A DNA stretch of 64,000 nucleotides from contig CAIQOJ010000109.1 in assembly GCA_903873395.1 (NCBI GenBank), positions 1-64,000 on the forward strand. The letters run 5' to 3'. Position 1 is the first letter of the stretch, and each line of letters starts with the position of its first letter. A program made the position numbers and the translations under genes. The notes under the pieces are model-generated. The model worked only from the letters and a program-made list of their open reading frames with translations, did not search any database and was not told the DNA's origin. This DNA is from an uncultured Acidimicrobiaceae bacterium (GTDB taxonomy: Bacteria; Actinomycetota; Acidimicrobiia; Acidimicrobiales; RAAP-2). Below are positions 26,838-34,975 of the stretch, in pieces.

Positions 26838-27935
26838 ATGCATGATGCCCACACTGCAGGTAGCACCACCGGACCTGACTTCGACGCAGGTCCGGCCGTC
26901 GAGTGTCAGGCGGTGACTATCCGCTACGGCACCACCACTGCGGTCGACGGCCTGTCGTTCCAGGCTGCCCGCGGCGAGGTGGTGGCGCTCCTCGGTCCCA
27001 ACGGGGCAGGCAAGACCAGCACGGTCGAGGCCCTCGAGGGCTACCGACCCGTCCAGGGCGGCTCGGTCCGGGTGCTCGGACTCGATCCACGGGCCGACCA
27101 CACGGCCCTGGTGGCCCGCATTGGCGTCATGCTGCAAAAGGGAGGCGTCTACCCCACCCTGACGCCTGTTCAGGTTCTCCATCTCTTCAGCGCCTACTAC
27201 CCCGATCCCGAGGATCCCGATGCCCTGCTCGATGTCGTGGGGCTGACCCGGGCCCGCCGGACGCCCTGGCGTCGACTCTCGGGAGGCGAGCAGCAACGCC
27301 TTGCTCTTGCCCTCGCCCTCGTCGGTCGGCCCGAGGTCCTCTTCCTCGACGAGCCGACAGCCGGTGTGGATCCCGAGGGACGCCTGATCGTCCGCGATCT
27401 CATCACTGCCCAGCGTGATCTCGGTCGGTGCGTCCTGCTCACCACCCACGAACTCGGTGAAGCCGAGCGATTGGCTGACCGAGTGGTGATCATCGACCAC
27501 GGACGCCTGCTGGCCGAAGGGGCGCCCGCCGACCTGGCAGCGGGAAGCGCGGACGGATCGATTCGGTTCACGGCCGAAGCCGGACTCGACATCACGGGCC
27601 TGGTCACCGCCCTCGGCGCAGGCGCACAGGTGACCGAGGAGCGTCCTGGCTCCTACCGTTTGACCCTTCCCACAACGGCGGATACACCAGCCATGGTGGC
27701 CGCACTGGCCGGATGGCTGGCCGCCAACGGTCACGCCCTCGGGGATCTGCGAACCGGGCAGTCGCTCGAAGAGGCCTACCTGGCCATCACGGGAAGCCGA
27801 GGTGAGCCCGAGACCTCCGACGATGGCTCAGGATCTCATGGCCGGCGTGGTCGGGGCCGACGGTCGGGCCGGCGTGGCAGTCGGAACGAGCAACAGACAG
27901 GAAGCGACGGACAGTCACGGAGCGAGGTCGCCTGA
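26838..27935 (+). CDS. ABC transporter ATP-binding protein (DrrA-like)
   Basis: A 365-residue ABC-2 exporter ATPase. Walker A GPNGAGKT (53-60), signature LSGGEQQR, Walker B VLFLDEPTAGVDPEG and H-loop TTHELGEAE are all intact. Beyond the usual C-terminal region there is an Arg/Gly/Ser-rich tail of about 35 residues. The stop overlaps the permease start as TGATG. In mycobacteria the equivalent two genes sit beside ctaA, and the ctaB/ctaA genes lie just downstream here, so a role in heme or oxidase assembly is possible; the substrate is not known. Confidence 0.9.
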   Translation: MHDAHTAGSTTGPDFDAGPAVECQAVTIRYGTTTAVDGLSFQAARGEVVALLGPNGAGKTSTVEALEGYRPVQGGSVRVLGLDPRADHTALVARIGVMLQKGGVYPTLTPVQVLHLFSAYYPDPEDPDALLDVVGLTRARRTPWRRLSGGEQQRLALALALVGRPEVLFLDEPTAGVDPEGRLIVRDLITAQRDLGRCVLLTTHELGEAERLADRVVIIDHGRLLAEGAPADLAAGSADGSIRFTAEAGLDITGLVTALGAGAQVTEERPGSYRLTLPTTADTPAMVAALAGWLAANGHALGDLRTGQSLEEAYLAITGSRGEPETSDDGSGSHGRRGRGRRSGRRGSRNEQQTGSDGQSRSEVA

Positions 27936-28672
27936 TGCGCCCGCTCATCGCTCAACTCCGTGCCGAGGTGACCATGGTCGCCACCAACGGCGAGACGCTC
28001 TTCCTCACCTTGGGGATTCCCGTCGTGTTCCTGCTGTTCTTCGCCACCGTCCACGTGCTGCCGACCGGTGTCGACCATCCGGTCGATTTCTTGGTTCCCG
28101 GAATCCTCGCCTTGGCCGTCATGGCTACGTCGATGACGGCACTGTCGATAGGCACCGGATTCGAACGCGGCTACGGCGTCCTCAAGCGGCTGGGTTCGAC
28201 CCCGCTCGGCCGGCCACGCCTCCTCGGGGCCAAGATCTTGGCCGTCTTGGGCATCGAGCTGGTGCAGGCCGGCGTCCTCATCGCCGTGGGGGCCCTGCTG
28301 GGATGGCACCCCGGAGGACCTGGAGGATCAGCCTGCATCGGCTGGGCAGTGGTGGCCATGGCCCTCGGCACCCTGGCCTTCGGCGGGTTCGGTCTCGTAC
28401 TTGCCGGCGTACTCAAGCCACTGGTCAACCTCGCGGTGGTCAATGCCCTCTTCGTGATCCTGCTACTGCTGGGAGGCATGTTGGTGCCGCTCGACAAACT
28501 TCCCTCCTGGCTGGCCGACATCTCCAAAGTGCTGCCCGCAGCCGCCCTGGCCGATGCACTGCATGCTGCCTTGGGCCAAGGAGTGCCTCCGACGGCATCC
28601 GACTGGGTGGTGCTCGTCATCTGGGCGGTGGCCGCCCCGGTGGTAGCTGCACGCACATTCCGCTGGGAGTGA
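27935..28672 (+). CDS. ABC-2 type transporter permease
   Basis: A 245-residue membrane protein with about six helices, including FLTLGIPVVFLLFFATV, AVMATSMTALSIGTGFERGYG, VLGIELVQAGVLIAVGALL and VVLVIWAVAAPVVAA. The segment GVLKRLGSTPLGRP is the cytoplasmic coupling region of DrrB-like permeases. It starts on the last base of the ATPase stop, so the two proteins are made together and form the exporter. Length is normal for this type. Confidence 0.9.
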   Translation: MRPLIAQLRAEVTMVATNGETLFLTLGIPVVFLLFFATVHVLPTGVDHPVDFLVPGILALAVMATSMTALSIGTGFERGYGVLKRLGSTPLGRPRLLGAKILAVLGIELVQAGVLIAVGALLGWHPGGPGGSACIGWAVVAMALGTLAFGGFGLVLAGVLKPLVNLAVVNALFVILLLLGGMLVPLDKLPSWLADISKVLPAAALADALHAALGQGVPPTASDWVVLVIWAVAAPVVAARTFRWE

Positions 28673-28740
28673 CCGACGGGTATCGCTGTGCCCCACGGCG
28701 GGCATCGGAGGCCACTGGGCTCCACATCGTCAGTTCTGAC

Positions 28741-28766
28741 CAGCCACTTCTGTTCAGAAGGTGCTG
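28741..28766. terminator. Weak stem-loop between convergent genes
   Basis: CAGCCACTTCTG and CAGAAGGTGCTG (28741-28752 and 28755-28766) can pair with two mismatches around a TT loop. It lies between the permease stop and the TlpA-like stop. No T-tract follows, so the call is tentative. Confidence 0.35.
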
Positions 28767-28767
28767 A

Positions 28768-29478
28768 TCAGCCCTTCACACCGCCCAAACGGTGGAGCCA
28801 GCGATTGAGTTGGCTTTCTGTCACCGGACCGATGGTGTGGCCGACAACGATGCCCGAGGCATCGATGAAGAAGGTGTTGGGCTCGCCGCTGAGCCCATAG
28901 AGGCCTTGGGTCACTCGGAACGTCGAATCCTGGCCGACCGGATAGGTGATCCCGGACTGCTGGATGAAGGCAATGGCGTCTTGAGGTGGATCCGCCCCAT
29001 CGACCCCGACAAACTGGACCACCGACCCTTTGGCTGCTTCAGCTCGGGCCGTCGACGCCAGCAGAGGCGTCTCTTCTCGGCACGGAGTGCACCAGGAAGC
29101 AAAGAAGTTCAACACGACCGGCCGATGGCGATCGACTCCCAGGGCATGGAGATCGACCGGTGGACCTCCGACGACCGAGGGGAGCACAAACCCGGGTGCT
29201 GGATCACCCACGCCGACCACCGGGCCTCCGCCCGTGGCCTTTGGTGATGAGGTGGAGCCCAGCACCACGAAGAGCAGGATGGCCAGGGCGGCGGCCAAGA
29301 CCACGCCGATCAAGAACGCTCGGAGCCGTCGAGGACGGCGAGTCACCGGTGTCGGGGAGGCTGGCGTCCCAGAGGTGGGCCCGTCGGCATGCTCATCGAC
29401 GATCGCAGCCTGGGCATCGGAATCGAATGATGGTTGGGTGTCTTCCCCGTCGGATGACGGTGGGGTGTCGGTAGTCAC
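28768..29478 (-). CDS. TlpA/ResA-like membrane-anchored thioredoxin
   Basis: A 236-residue thiol-disulfide protein. A hydrophilic acidic N-terminus (1-50) precedes a single transmembrane helix (53-74) and an extracytoplasmic thioredoxin domain with the redox pair C130-TP-C133 (FFASWCTPCREE) and the cis-Pro region SGEPNTFFID. Such proteins reduce cysteines in cytochrome c or the CuA site of oxidase. The GTG at 29478 overlaps the ctaB stop as GTGA, so it is coupled to heme O synthesis, fitting a job in cytochrome oxidase assembly. The reading frame is open far upstream but that part is antiparallel noise over ctaB. Confidence 0.88.
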   Translation of the reverse strand: MTTDTPPSSDGEDTQPSFDSDAQAAIVDEHADGPTSGTPASPTPVTRRPRRLRAFLIGVVLAAALAILLFVVLGSTSSPKATGGGPVVGVGDPAPGFVLPSVVGGPPVDLHALGVDRHRPVVLNFFASWCTPCREETPLLASTARAEAAKGSVVQFVGVDGADPPQDAIAFIQQSGITYPVGQDSTFRVTQGLYGLSGEPNTFFIDASGIVVGHTIGPVTESQLNRWLHRLGGVKG

Positions 29479-30380
29479 CCGGTGACGAAGACGTCGACCG
29501 CCATGATCACGAAGAGCAGCGTCAAGTAGGTGATTGAGTAGCTGAACAGCTGCATCGACGCCTTCGGTGTGGCTTTGACCCACAGACGCAGGGCCATGGC
29601 CAAGAACCCTGCCCCCAGCACCGCTGCCGAGACAATGTAGAGCCAGCCCAGATGGGCCACCGGGGCCAGCACGAGGGTCAGGCCCACCATGACGACCGTG
29701 TAGACGAAGATCTCGATAGAGGTCCGGCGAAAGGTGGCCACCACGGGCAGCATCGGCACGTTGGCCGCTGCGTAGTCGTCCTTGTACTTGAAGGCCAGCG
29801 CCCAGAAGTGAGGCGGCGTCCACACGAAGATGATGGCGAACAGCACGATGGGAGCCCAGGTGATCGTGTTCTGGACTGCTGCCCACCCGACCAGGACCGG
29901 CACTGCGCCCGCCGCTCCACCGATGATGATGTTCTGGCTGCTCGTGCGCTTCAGCCACAACGTGTACACGAAGACGTAGAAGAGCGTGGCCGATACGGCC
30001 AGGACGGCCGAGAGCAGGTTGACCCAGGCCCACAACTCGATGAACGCCACTACTTCGAGAGTGATGGCGAAGATCAGGGCATTGCGGGGTGCAACGGCCC
30101 CGGTCACCAGAGGACGCTTCGAGGTCCGATGCATCAGGCGGTCGATGTCCCGGTCGACGTACATGTTGATGGCATTGGCGCCACCGGCAGCCAGCGCTCC
30201 ACCCAGCAGTGTGGCCACCATGAGCCAGACCGAAGGGAGCCCACCCTGGGCCACGACCATGGTCGGCAGGGTGGTGATGAGCAGCAGCTCGATGATCCGC
30301 GGCTTGGTCAGGGCCACATAAGCGCTGACGCGCTCCATGAAGGTCAATCTCTGCGGGGCCTCGACGGCGGACACTGCCAC
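29475..30380 (-). CDS. ctaB: Heme O synthase (protoheme IX farnesyltransferase)
   Basis: A 301-residue UbiA-type prenyltransferase that adds a farnesyl group to heme B. The Asp-rich motif NMYVDRDID (72-80) and the following RTSKRPLV are intact, as is the second cytoplasmic loop with Tyr-x-x-x-x-x-Lys (YTLWLKRTSSQN). Eight to nine membrane helices are visible. The GTG start at 30380 is six bases after TAGCAT (30387-30392), hence probably leaderless. It is read divergently from ctaA, which uses its product. Confidence 0.95.
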   Translation of the reverse strand: MAVSAVEAPQRLTFMERVSAYVALTKPRIIELLLITTLPTMVVAQGGLPSVWLMVATLLGGALAAGGANAINMYVDRDIDRLMHRTSKRPLVTGAVAPRNALIFAITLEVVAFIELWAWVNLLSAVLAVSATLFYVFVYTLWLKRTSSQNIIIGGAAGAVPVLVGWAAVQNTITWAPIVLFAIIFVWTPPHFWALAFKYKDDYAAANVPMLPVVATFRRTSIEIFVYTVVMVGLTLVLAPVAHLGWLYIVSAAVLGAGFLAMALRLWVKATPKASMQLFSYSITYLTLLFVIMAVDVFVTG

Positions 30381-30478
30381 TCCCTAATGCTAGCCCTGCT
30401 GGCCCACAGGCCCCAGCGGGCCTCGTGACGGTGACTGGATGGGCCATGACGAGCCCAGCCCGATACCATCGGGAAGCG

Positions 30479-31435
30479 GTGCCCCGCGTCCTTACTTCTC
30501 CCCGTGCCGTACTGATCCTCTCGTGGGCCTCCCTGGTCACCGTCATCCTCAATGTGGCCACCGGGGCTGCGGTCCGTCTGTCGAACTCCGGACTGGGCTG
30601 TCCCGACTGGCCGACCTGCGCACAGCGCCAGCTCACCCCACCGCTGTCTCTCCACCCAGTGGTCGAGTTCGGCAATCGGATGGTGGTGGTACTGCTCGTC
30701 GTGGTCTGCGGCGCCACCTGGGTCGCCGCCATGATCCGTCAGCCCAAGCGCAGAGACCTGCGTTGGCTGTCAGGCGGTCTGATCCTCGGGGTGATGGCCG
30801 AGGCAGTCTTTGGGGCCGTCGTCGTCTACACCCACCTCAACGCCTATGTCGTCATGTCTCATTTCATGATCGGCATTGCCTTGCTGAGCGTGGCTGTCGT
30901 GTTGACCCTGCGAGCCAACGAAGGGCCCGGCCGAGGCGTACCGGTGGTCGGCAACGGGGTGCTGTGGGCCACCCGGGCCTACCTCGTCCTCTTGACTCTG
31001 GCCATCGCTGCCGGCACCGCCACCACAGGCGCTGGACCCCATGCCGGCGGTCCAGACGCCAAGAGGGTGCCGATAGCTCTGTCAGCAATGTCTCAGATCC
31101 ACGCCGAGACCGTCTTGGTCACTGGCGGGCTCCTGCTGGCAATCCTGTGGGTCCTGTGGCGCGCCGATGCTCCTGGCCGAGTCCAAGATGCCGGCCGAGT
31201 CCTGCTCGCCGCCATGGCCCTGCAGGGGATCGTCGGCTACACCCAGTACTTCACACACCTGCCGGCCATCTTGGTGGGCATCCACGTCCTGGGATCCTCG
31301 ATCGTCTGGTCGATCGCCCTGTGGTTCCACCACCGGCTCAGCGACCATGCGCCCGAAGTACTTCCGCCCTCGGGTGGACCCGATGCCGATGAGTCGACCA
31401 CGCCGGGCACCGAGCCCGTGAGCGTCTCCGCATGA
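30479..31435 (+). CDS. ctaA: Heme A synthase (COX15/CtaA)
   Basis: A 318-residue eight-helix protein that oxidises the C8 methyl of heme O. The extracytoplasmic Cys pair C41-PDWPT-C47 is the one found in Gram-positive Cta[17 protein letters not shown] and [10 protein letters not shown] supply the expected Glu/His positions. The GTG at 30479 is chosen because it gives the family N-terminus and follows TACCAT and GGGAAG; in-frame starts at 30446 and 30425 would add unconserved residues. The stop overlaps the clpS start as ATGA. Confidence 0.9.
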   Translation: MPRVLTSPRAVLILSWASLVTVILNVATGAAVRLSNSGLGCPDWPTCAQRQLTPPLSLHPVVEFGNRMVVVLLVVVCGATWVAAMIRQPKRRDLRWLSGGLILGVMAEAVFGAVVVYTHLNAYVVMSHFMIGIALLSVAVVLTLRANEGPGRGVPVVGNGVLWATRAYLVLLTLAIAAGTATTGAGPHAGGPDAKRVPIALSAMSQIHAETVLVTGGLLLAILWVLWRADAPGRVQDAGRVLLAAMALQGIVGYTQYFTHLPAILVGIHVLGSSIVWSIALWFHHRLSDHAPEVLPPSGGPDADESTTPGTEPVSVSA

Positions 31436-31761
31436 GTCCACTGCTTCGCCGAGCCCAGGCGGTGGTTCCTCCCGACGTTCTGCCCCGAGAAGACGTGGAC
31501 ACCGTCCTCGGCCAGGACATCGACACCGATCGCCCCTGGCTGGTGATCGTCTGGAACGACCCGATCAACTTGATGTCCTTCGTCACCTTCGTGCTCCAGA
31601 AGCTCTTCGGCTACTCCAAGGAGAAGGCCACCGGTCTGATGCTCGACATCCACCACAAGGGTCGTGCCGTGGTGACGTCGGGCACCAAAGAACGCGCAGA
31701 GCTCGATGTCTACCGCCTGCACGAGCATGGGCTGTGGGCCACGATGGAGCAGGCCTCGTGA
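31432..31761 (+). CDS. clpS: ATP-dependent Clp protease adaptor ClpS
   Basis: A 109-residue adaptor that delivers N-degron substrates to ClpAP/ClpCP. The core is recognisable: [20 protein letters not shown] holds the substrate pocket (ND and M), and HHKGRAVV and the C-terminal [12 protein letters not shown] complete the fold. An N-terminal tail of about 25 residues is normal for the family. The ATGA overlap with ctaA makes it part of that operon, and DUF2017 follows. Confidence 0.93.
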   Translation: MSPLLRRAQAVVPPDVLPREDVDTVLGQDIDTDRPWLVIVWNDPINLMSFVTFVLQKLFGYSKEKATGLMLDIHHKGRAVVTSGTKERAELDVYRLHEHGLWATMEQAS

Positions 31762-31774
31762 CCCTGGTGCCCAC

Positions 31775-32269
31775 GTGAGCGCCCCCGTCCGTCGGCGCCG
31801 TGACGGTCGCTACGTCATCCGCCTCGATGCCAACACCCGGGCAGTCTTGGGAGATCTGGCCCTGCAGGTCACTGCGACCATCGACGACCGGGGGCCGGCC
31901 ACCAGGCGTCTCTTTCCGCCTGCCTACCTGTCCGTCGAGATGGCCGAAGCAGAGGCCGACTATCGATCCCTGGTCGACACCCCATTGGCCAACCACCATC
32001 GACGCTCGCTCGAGGTACTGGCCACCACTGCCGAAGCCGACACGCTCAGCGAGTCCGAGTTCCACTCCTGGCTGGATGGGATCGGGACGATGCGCCTGAT
32101 GCTCGGAACCCGCCTGGACGTAACCGAGGACATGGAGACTCCAGGTCCGGACGACCCCCGAGCTGCCGAGTACGGCCTCTACCTCTTCTTGTCCGAACTT
32201 CAGTATCTGATGGTGGAGGTCCTGGCGGCAGAACTGCCCGCCAAGGGACGTCCAGAAGACATGCTCTGA
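31775..32269 (+). CDS. DUF2017 family protein
   Basis: A 164-residue soluble protein. DUF2017 members regularly follow clpS in actinobacteria. Visible features are a basic start (RRRRDGRYVIRLDANTR), helical middle and the C-terminal AAEYGLYLFLSELQYLMVE. The GTG at 31775, 13 bases after the clpS stop, is the likely start, since the upstream in-frame residues come from the antisense of clpS sequence. Function is unknown; the constant neighbourhood suggests a link to ClpS-dependent proteolysis. Confidence 0.85.
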   Translation: MSAPVRRRRDGRYVIRLDANTRAVLGDLALQVTATIDDRGPATRRLFPPAYLSVEMAEAEADYRSLVDTPLANHHRRSLEVLATTAEADTLSESEFHSWLDGIGTMRLMLGTRLDVTEDMETPGPDDPRAAEYGLYLFLSELQYLMVEVLAAELPAKGRPEDML

Positions 32270-32306
32270 GGGTCTGCTAATGTCGGGCAGCCCCTAGAGG
32301 GAACGA

Positions 32307-32379
32307 GCCCCCATCGTCTAGCGGCCTAGGACGCCGCCCTTTCAAGGCGGTAGCACGGGTTCGAATCCCGTTGGGGGTG
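32307..32379 (+). tRNA. tRNA-Glu (anticodon TTC)
   Basis: A complete cloverleaf: acceptor stem 32307-32313 with 32372-32378 (ending in a G-T wobble at 1-72), anticodon stem CCGCC/GGCGG with loop CTTTCAA, T arm with GGTTCGAATCC. Discriminator G; CCA is not encoded. Confidence 0.97.
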
Positions 32380-32412
32380 CGTGGCGCCCCAGCATGCATT
32401 TTTGCTGGTTGG

Positions 32413-32487
32413 GGACCTGTGGTGCAGTTTGGAGTGCACGCCGCCCTGTCAAGGCGGAGGTCGCGGGTTCAAATCCCGTCAGGTCCG
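32413..32487 (+). tRNA. tRNA-Asp (anticodon GTC)
   Basis: A complete cloverleaf: acceptor GGACCTG/CAGGTCC, anticodon stem CCGCC/GGCGG with loop CTGTCAA, T arm GCGGG-TTCAAAT-CCCGT. Discriminator G; CCA is not encoded. Confidence 0.97.
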
Positions 32488-32509
32488 CTACCTCGGGAGA
32501 CCGAGGCTT

Positions 32510-32585
32510 GGTCGGGTAGCTCAGTTGGTAGAGCGCGCGCCTGAAAAGCGTGAGGTCACCGGATCGACGCCGGTCCCGACCACCA
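32510..32585 (+). tRNA. tRNA-Phe (anticodon GAA) with unusual T loop
   Basis: A complete cloverleaf: acceptor GGTCGGG/CCCGACC, D arm GCTCAGTTGGTAGAGC, anticodon loop CTGAAAA, variable AGGTC, T stem ACCGG/CCGGT, encoded ACCA end. The T loop reads ATCGACG, so position 54 is A instead of the nearly universal T. The other identity elements are normal. Confidence 0.95.
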
Positions 32586-33196
32586 GGGAGTCGCAGTACG
32601 GAGCACTGCAGGGGGCGGTAGAGCCCCTTCGGGCCTCTGGTCCGTGCCCACTACGTGCCCAGAATGCTGGGGCGATGGTGGTGAGATCGACCGCGATCGC
32701 CAGAGTCGGTCAGCCTCAGACGCTGAACCCGAGCCGGCGATCTGGGACACCCGCCGGGAGCAGAAGGGGCTCATGAATGCTGACCCTGAAGCAGGAACTT
32801 CCCGCTCCACCAGCCTGACACCTGAACTGAAGGCGCTTCTGTCATTCTGAAGGCGCTTCTGTCATTTCAACGTGCCCTCCTCGGCTGCGTCTCGCTGAAC
32901 GTTCGTGGCGCTTGCGTAGAAGTTGGTGACGCGACGGTAGACCTCATTTGCTACGTGAGGCCCGAGATCACTGAAGACGAGTCCGTGAACCTGAGGTGCG
33001 CGGAAACAGAAGTGATGGCCGACTATCCGCCTGATGTCACCGTCGGGCTGCGATCTGTCGTTGTATCCGATCAATCGGAGCCATTACCCACGGTGGGACG
33101 CTGGGTCTACCTTCAGCGAGGTCTCAGAGTCACGTCGTGACTCTGTTGTGCGTGGGTCACCTACCCGACGTTCTTCAGGTGATCCCAGCTGGAGGG
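32586..33196. other. Gene-poor stretch after the tRNA cluster
   Basis: No gene is supported in these 611 bases. Open frames of 60-130 codons exist but none resembles a protein family. A 20-bp perfect tandem repeat lies at 32827-32866. The position directly after tRNA-Phe and before a toxin-antitoxin pair would suit a decayed integrated element, but no integrase or second copy of the tRNA end is visible. Confidence 0.45.
32827..32866. repeat. 20-bp direct tandem repeat
   Basis: CTGAAGGCGCTTCTGTCATT occurs twice without a gap (32827-32846 and 32847-32866). The unit contains the inner palindrome GAAGGCGCTTC. Confidence 0.95.
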
Positions 33197-33544
33197 TCAG
33201 AGCGCGAGATGAAGCCGAAGTGCCTCATCCAAGGCCGCCACCAAGTCAGTGGGCAGCTCACCGACCAGTCCTCCGATCCTTTCAACCGCCACCGCCCTGA
33301 CCTGCTCGGCTTGAGCCTTCGAGTCCTGGCGCAGCCCAGTCCTCGATGCAGGCAATAGAACTTGGAACGGGTACACCCGATCGGTCCTCGGGGTCACCGG
33401 CACCACAGTGAGCACACCTCGCCCGAGGCGTTCGGCGGTGCTGTTTGCTCCGTCGTTGCTGACGATCACTGCCGGAAGGCGTTTGCTGGCCTCGCTACCG
33501 CGTACGGGATCCAGATCGACGACGCGCACCTCGCCTCGTCGCAT
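33197..33544 (-). CDS. mazF: MazF/PemK-type endoribonuclease toxin
   Basis: A 115-residue MazF-fold protein. The N-terminal RRGEVRVVDLDPVRGSE, PAVIVSND, and VPVTP strands followed by LRQDSKAQAEQVRAV match the conserved core. MazF toxins cleave mRNA at short motifs. The Arg in the first conserved strand and the Ser/Thr of the VSND region are present. It overlaps the antitoxin stop by one base (33544), with the usual antitoxin-first order. Full length, so probably functional. Confidence 0.9.
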   Translation of the reverse strand: MRRGEVRVVDLDPVRGSEASKRLPAVIVSNDGANSTAERLGRGVLTVVPVTPRTDRVYPFQVLLPASRTGLRQDSKAQAEQVRAVAVERIGGLVGELPTDLVAALDEALRLHLAL

Positions 33545-33762
33545 CAGGTGAGACCGTCATCGACCGTCACGTTCCAGTCGTCGTCCAGGCCCCCAGTGGC
33601 CCACTCCTTCCACGCGTCCTCGTAGGCACCTCCGAGTCCTGATGCGCGGAGGAGACGCACCGCCTTGTGAAGCACGGCTGAGCGGGAAGTGATGCCCTGG
33701 GAATCGGCGTAGGCGTCAAGGAACTCAACATCCTCTTCAGGGAGACTGACACTGACTTTCAT
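33544..33762 (-). CDS. mazE: Ribbon-helix-helix antitoxin of a MazEF pair
   Basis: A 72-residue protein. MKVSVSLPEEDVEFLDAYA is the ribbon and first helix of an RHH domain that binds operator DNA as a dimer, followed by the helix SRSAVLHKAVRLL. The acidic C-terminus (YEDAWKEW, GLDDDWNVT) should bind and mask the toxin. The ATG at 33762 lies six bases after TAGCAT (33769-33774), so it is leaderless, and a palindrome lies just upstream. Confidence 0.88.
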   Translation of the reverse strand: MKVSVSLPEEDVEFLDAYADSQGITSRSAVLHKAVRLLRASGLGGAYEDAWKEWATGGLDDDWNVTVDDGLT

Positions 33763-33768
33763 ACTTTG

Positions 33769-33790
33769 ATGCTACCAGTAGTAGTACTAC
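33769..33790 (-). promoter_or_regulatory. Promoter and operator of the mazEF pair
   Basis: On the minus strand TAGCAT (33774-33769) is a TANNNT -10 element. The perfect palindrome GTAGTACTAC (33781-33790) lies seven bases upstream of it, where bound MazEF would block RNA polymerase. Autoregulation is known for this class. Confidence 0.55.
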
Positions 33791-33934
33791 AAGCGGACAC
33801 GAAGTGGCCGTGCGGCAGATCAACGGCGCATCGGATCGAATATGCGCGATTCCTTGATCTTTGTAGAGGAAGTCCTCACACACCTCCGAACCATCGCTGA
33901 TCTGGACAAACGCGAATCCGGCCCACAATGTGAA

Positions 33935-33977
33935 GTGGCAGCCGGCGGGCACCGAAGGCAGACCCGCCGGCTGCCAC
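33935..33977. repeat. Perfect 15-bp inverted repeat (hairpin)
   Basis: GTGGCAGCCGGCGGG (33935-33949) pairs perfectly with CCCGCCGGCTGCCAC (33963-33977) around a 13-base loop. No T-tract follows on either strand and it is far from any gene end, so it is not an obvious terminator. It could be a REP-type element. Confidence 0.85.
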
Positions 33978-34417
33978 AGCAATCCATGGAGATCAGGGGA
34001 TGTGCCCTGGTCGATAGTCCGATCGGCTTCTCTCTTGTCGAATCTGCCCGTTCGTCCGTGCCTATGCCACCATCACGGGGTGGGACGGCCGGGGACGTGT
34101 GATGGGCCAGTGACAAACAGAAGGATTCCGGAGTCCGCCGTGTACGGGACTCGATCTTTGCGACAGATCAGGACCCGGCTACCACCAGCCGTCGAGGAAT
34201 CCTGACGATCTTCGACTCCACCACCATCGTGGAGTGCGATCCCCACTCCGGGGAGCGACGCATCTTCGTCGATCCCTACCAGCCCATTGCCGGGCCGACG
34301 CGCCGGGTCCAGGGAGGGAGCGCAGCTCCCAGAGAGGAGAGCCGGCCAGTTGACGGTCGGACTGATCGAGTGAGATCCGGTGGGTCTTCTCACGGCCCTG
34401 TGGGTTACCCTCTCGGC

Positions 34418-34939
34418 ATGCGGACCTTCTTCTTGCGAACTTCAGCCCTGGCGGCAACCTTGGTGACTGTCACTGCCCTGAGCGGGTGCGGCTCGTCGTC
34501 GACCGACTCAACCACCACAACGAAGCCAGGCTCGCCTGCAACCACGACCGCCAGCGACCTCCCGGCCACGGGTAGCGTCGACGGTTTGATCCTCCAAGTC
34601 ACCTCGTCGCCCCGGACCGGCACCGTGGGATCCACCACGATCAAGGTCACCGCAACGCTCAAGGGGACCGTCGGCGCGGCCACCCTGCACTTCCAGGTGT
34701 CGAACGCTCCGTCGGCCAGCCAGGGACAGCCTGCCACTGATCAGTCCGTCAAGGTCACCGGACCTGGCACGTTCACCATGCCCAAGCCCTACTCCCCGAC
34801 CAAGGCCGGCAACTGGGCCGTCACCGTCACCTACGTGCCCAACGACACCGGCAACTCGACGCTGAGCGTGTCTGGTCTCCCGCCCGTCTCCGGGTCCAAA
34901 CCACCGTTCCCCCAGTTGGTCACCGACGTCACCAGCTGA
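34418..34939 (+). CDS. Secreted lipoprotein of unknown function
   Basis: A 173-residue lipoprotein. The signal peptide MRTFFLRTSALAATLVTVTA ends in the lipobox LSGC, with Cys at about residue 24, followed by a Ser/Thr-rich linker. The mature part (about 45-173) is a beta-rich, Ig-like domain with GTVGSTTIKVTATLKGTVG and NWAVTVTYVPNDTG. It is probably anchored outside the membrane. The ATG at 34418 is six bases after TACCCT (34406-34411), so the gene is leaderless. It shares a terminator with the convergent aldehyde dehydrogenase. Confidence 0.75.
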   Translation: MRTFFLRTSALAATLVTVTALSGCGSSSTDSTTTTKPGSPATTTASDLPATGSVDGLILQVTSSPRTGTVGSTTIKVTATLKGTVGAATLHFQVSNAPSASQGQPATDQSVKVTGPGTFTMPKPYSPTKAGNWAVTVTYVPNDTGNSTLSVSGLPPVSGSKPPFPQLVTDVTS

Positions 34940-34944
34940 GGTCT

Positions 34945-34966
34945 CACTCGGGATCGAGCCCGAGTG
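34945..34966. terminator. Bidirectional stem-loop
   Basis: CACTCGGG and CCCGAGTG (34945-34952, 34959-34966) form an 8-bp stem with a six-base loop, directly after the lipoprotein stop and just before the convergent aldehyde dehydrogenase stop. Confidence 0.6.
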
Positions 34967-34975
34967 GCGGTTCCC

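Larger units (their letters stand above)
33763..34417. other. Gene-poor stretch between mazE and a lipoprotein gene
   Basis: Beyond the mazE promoter, this region of 655 bases contains a long hairpin (33935-33977) and otherwise no recognisable gene. A plus-strand frame from about 34104 to 34320 reads through without a start codon and could be the remains of a gene, but it matches no family I know. Confidence 0.4.

Noticed and set aside
28768-30732. A single 654-codon minus-strand protein
   Set aside because: Only the last 236 codons are thioredoxin-like; the rest is another frame over ctaB, which is clearly the real gene there.
32386-32666. Integrase or excisionase gene near the tRNA cluster
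   Set aside because: None of the six frames shows tyrosine recombinase motifs.
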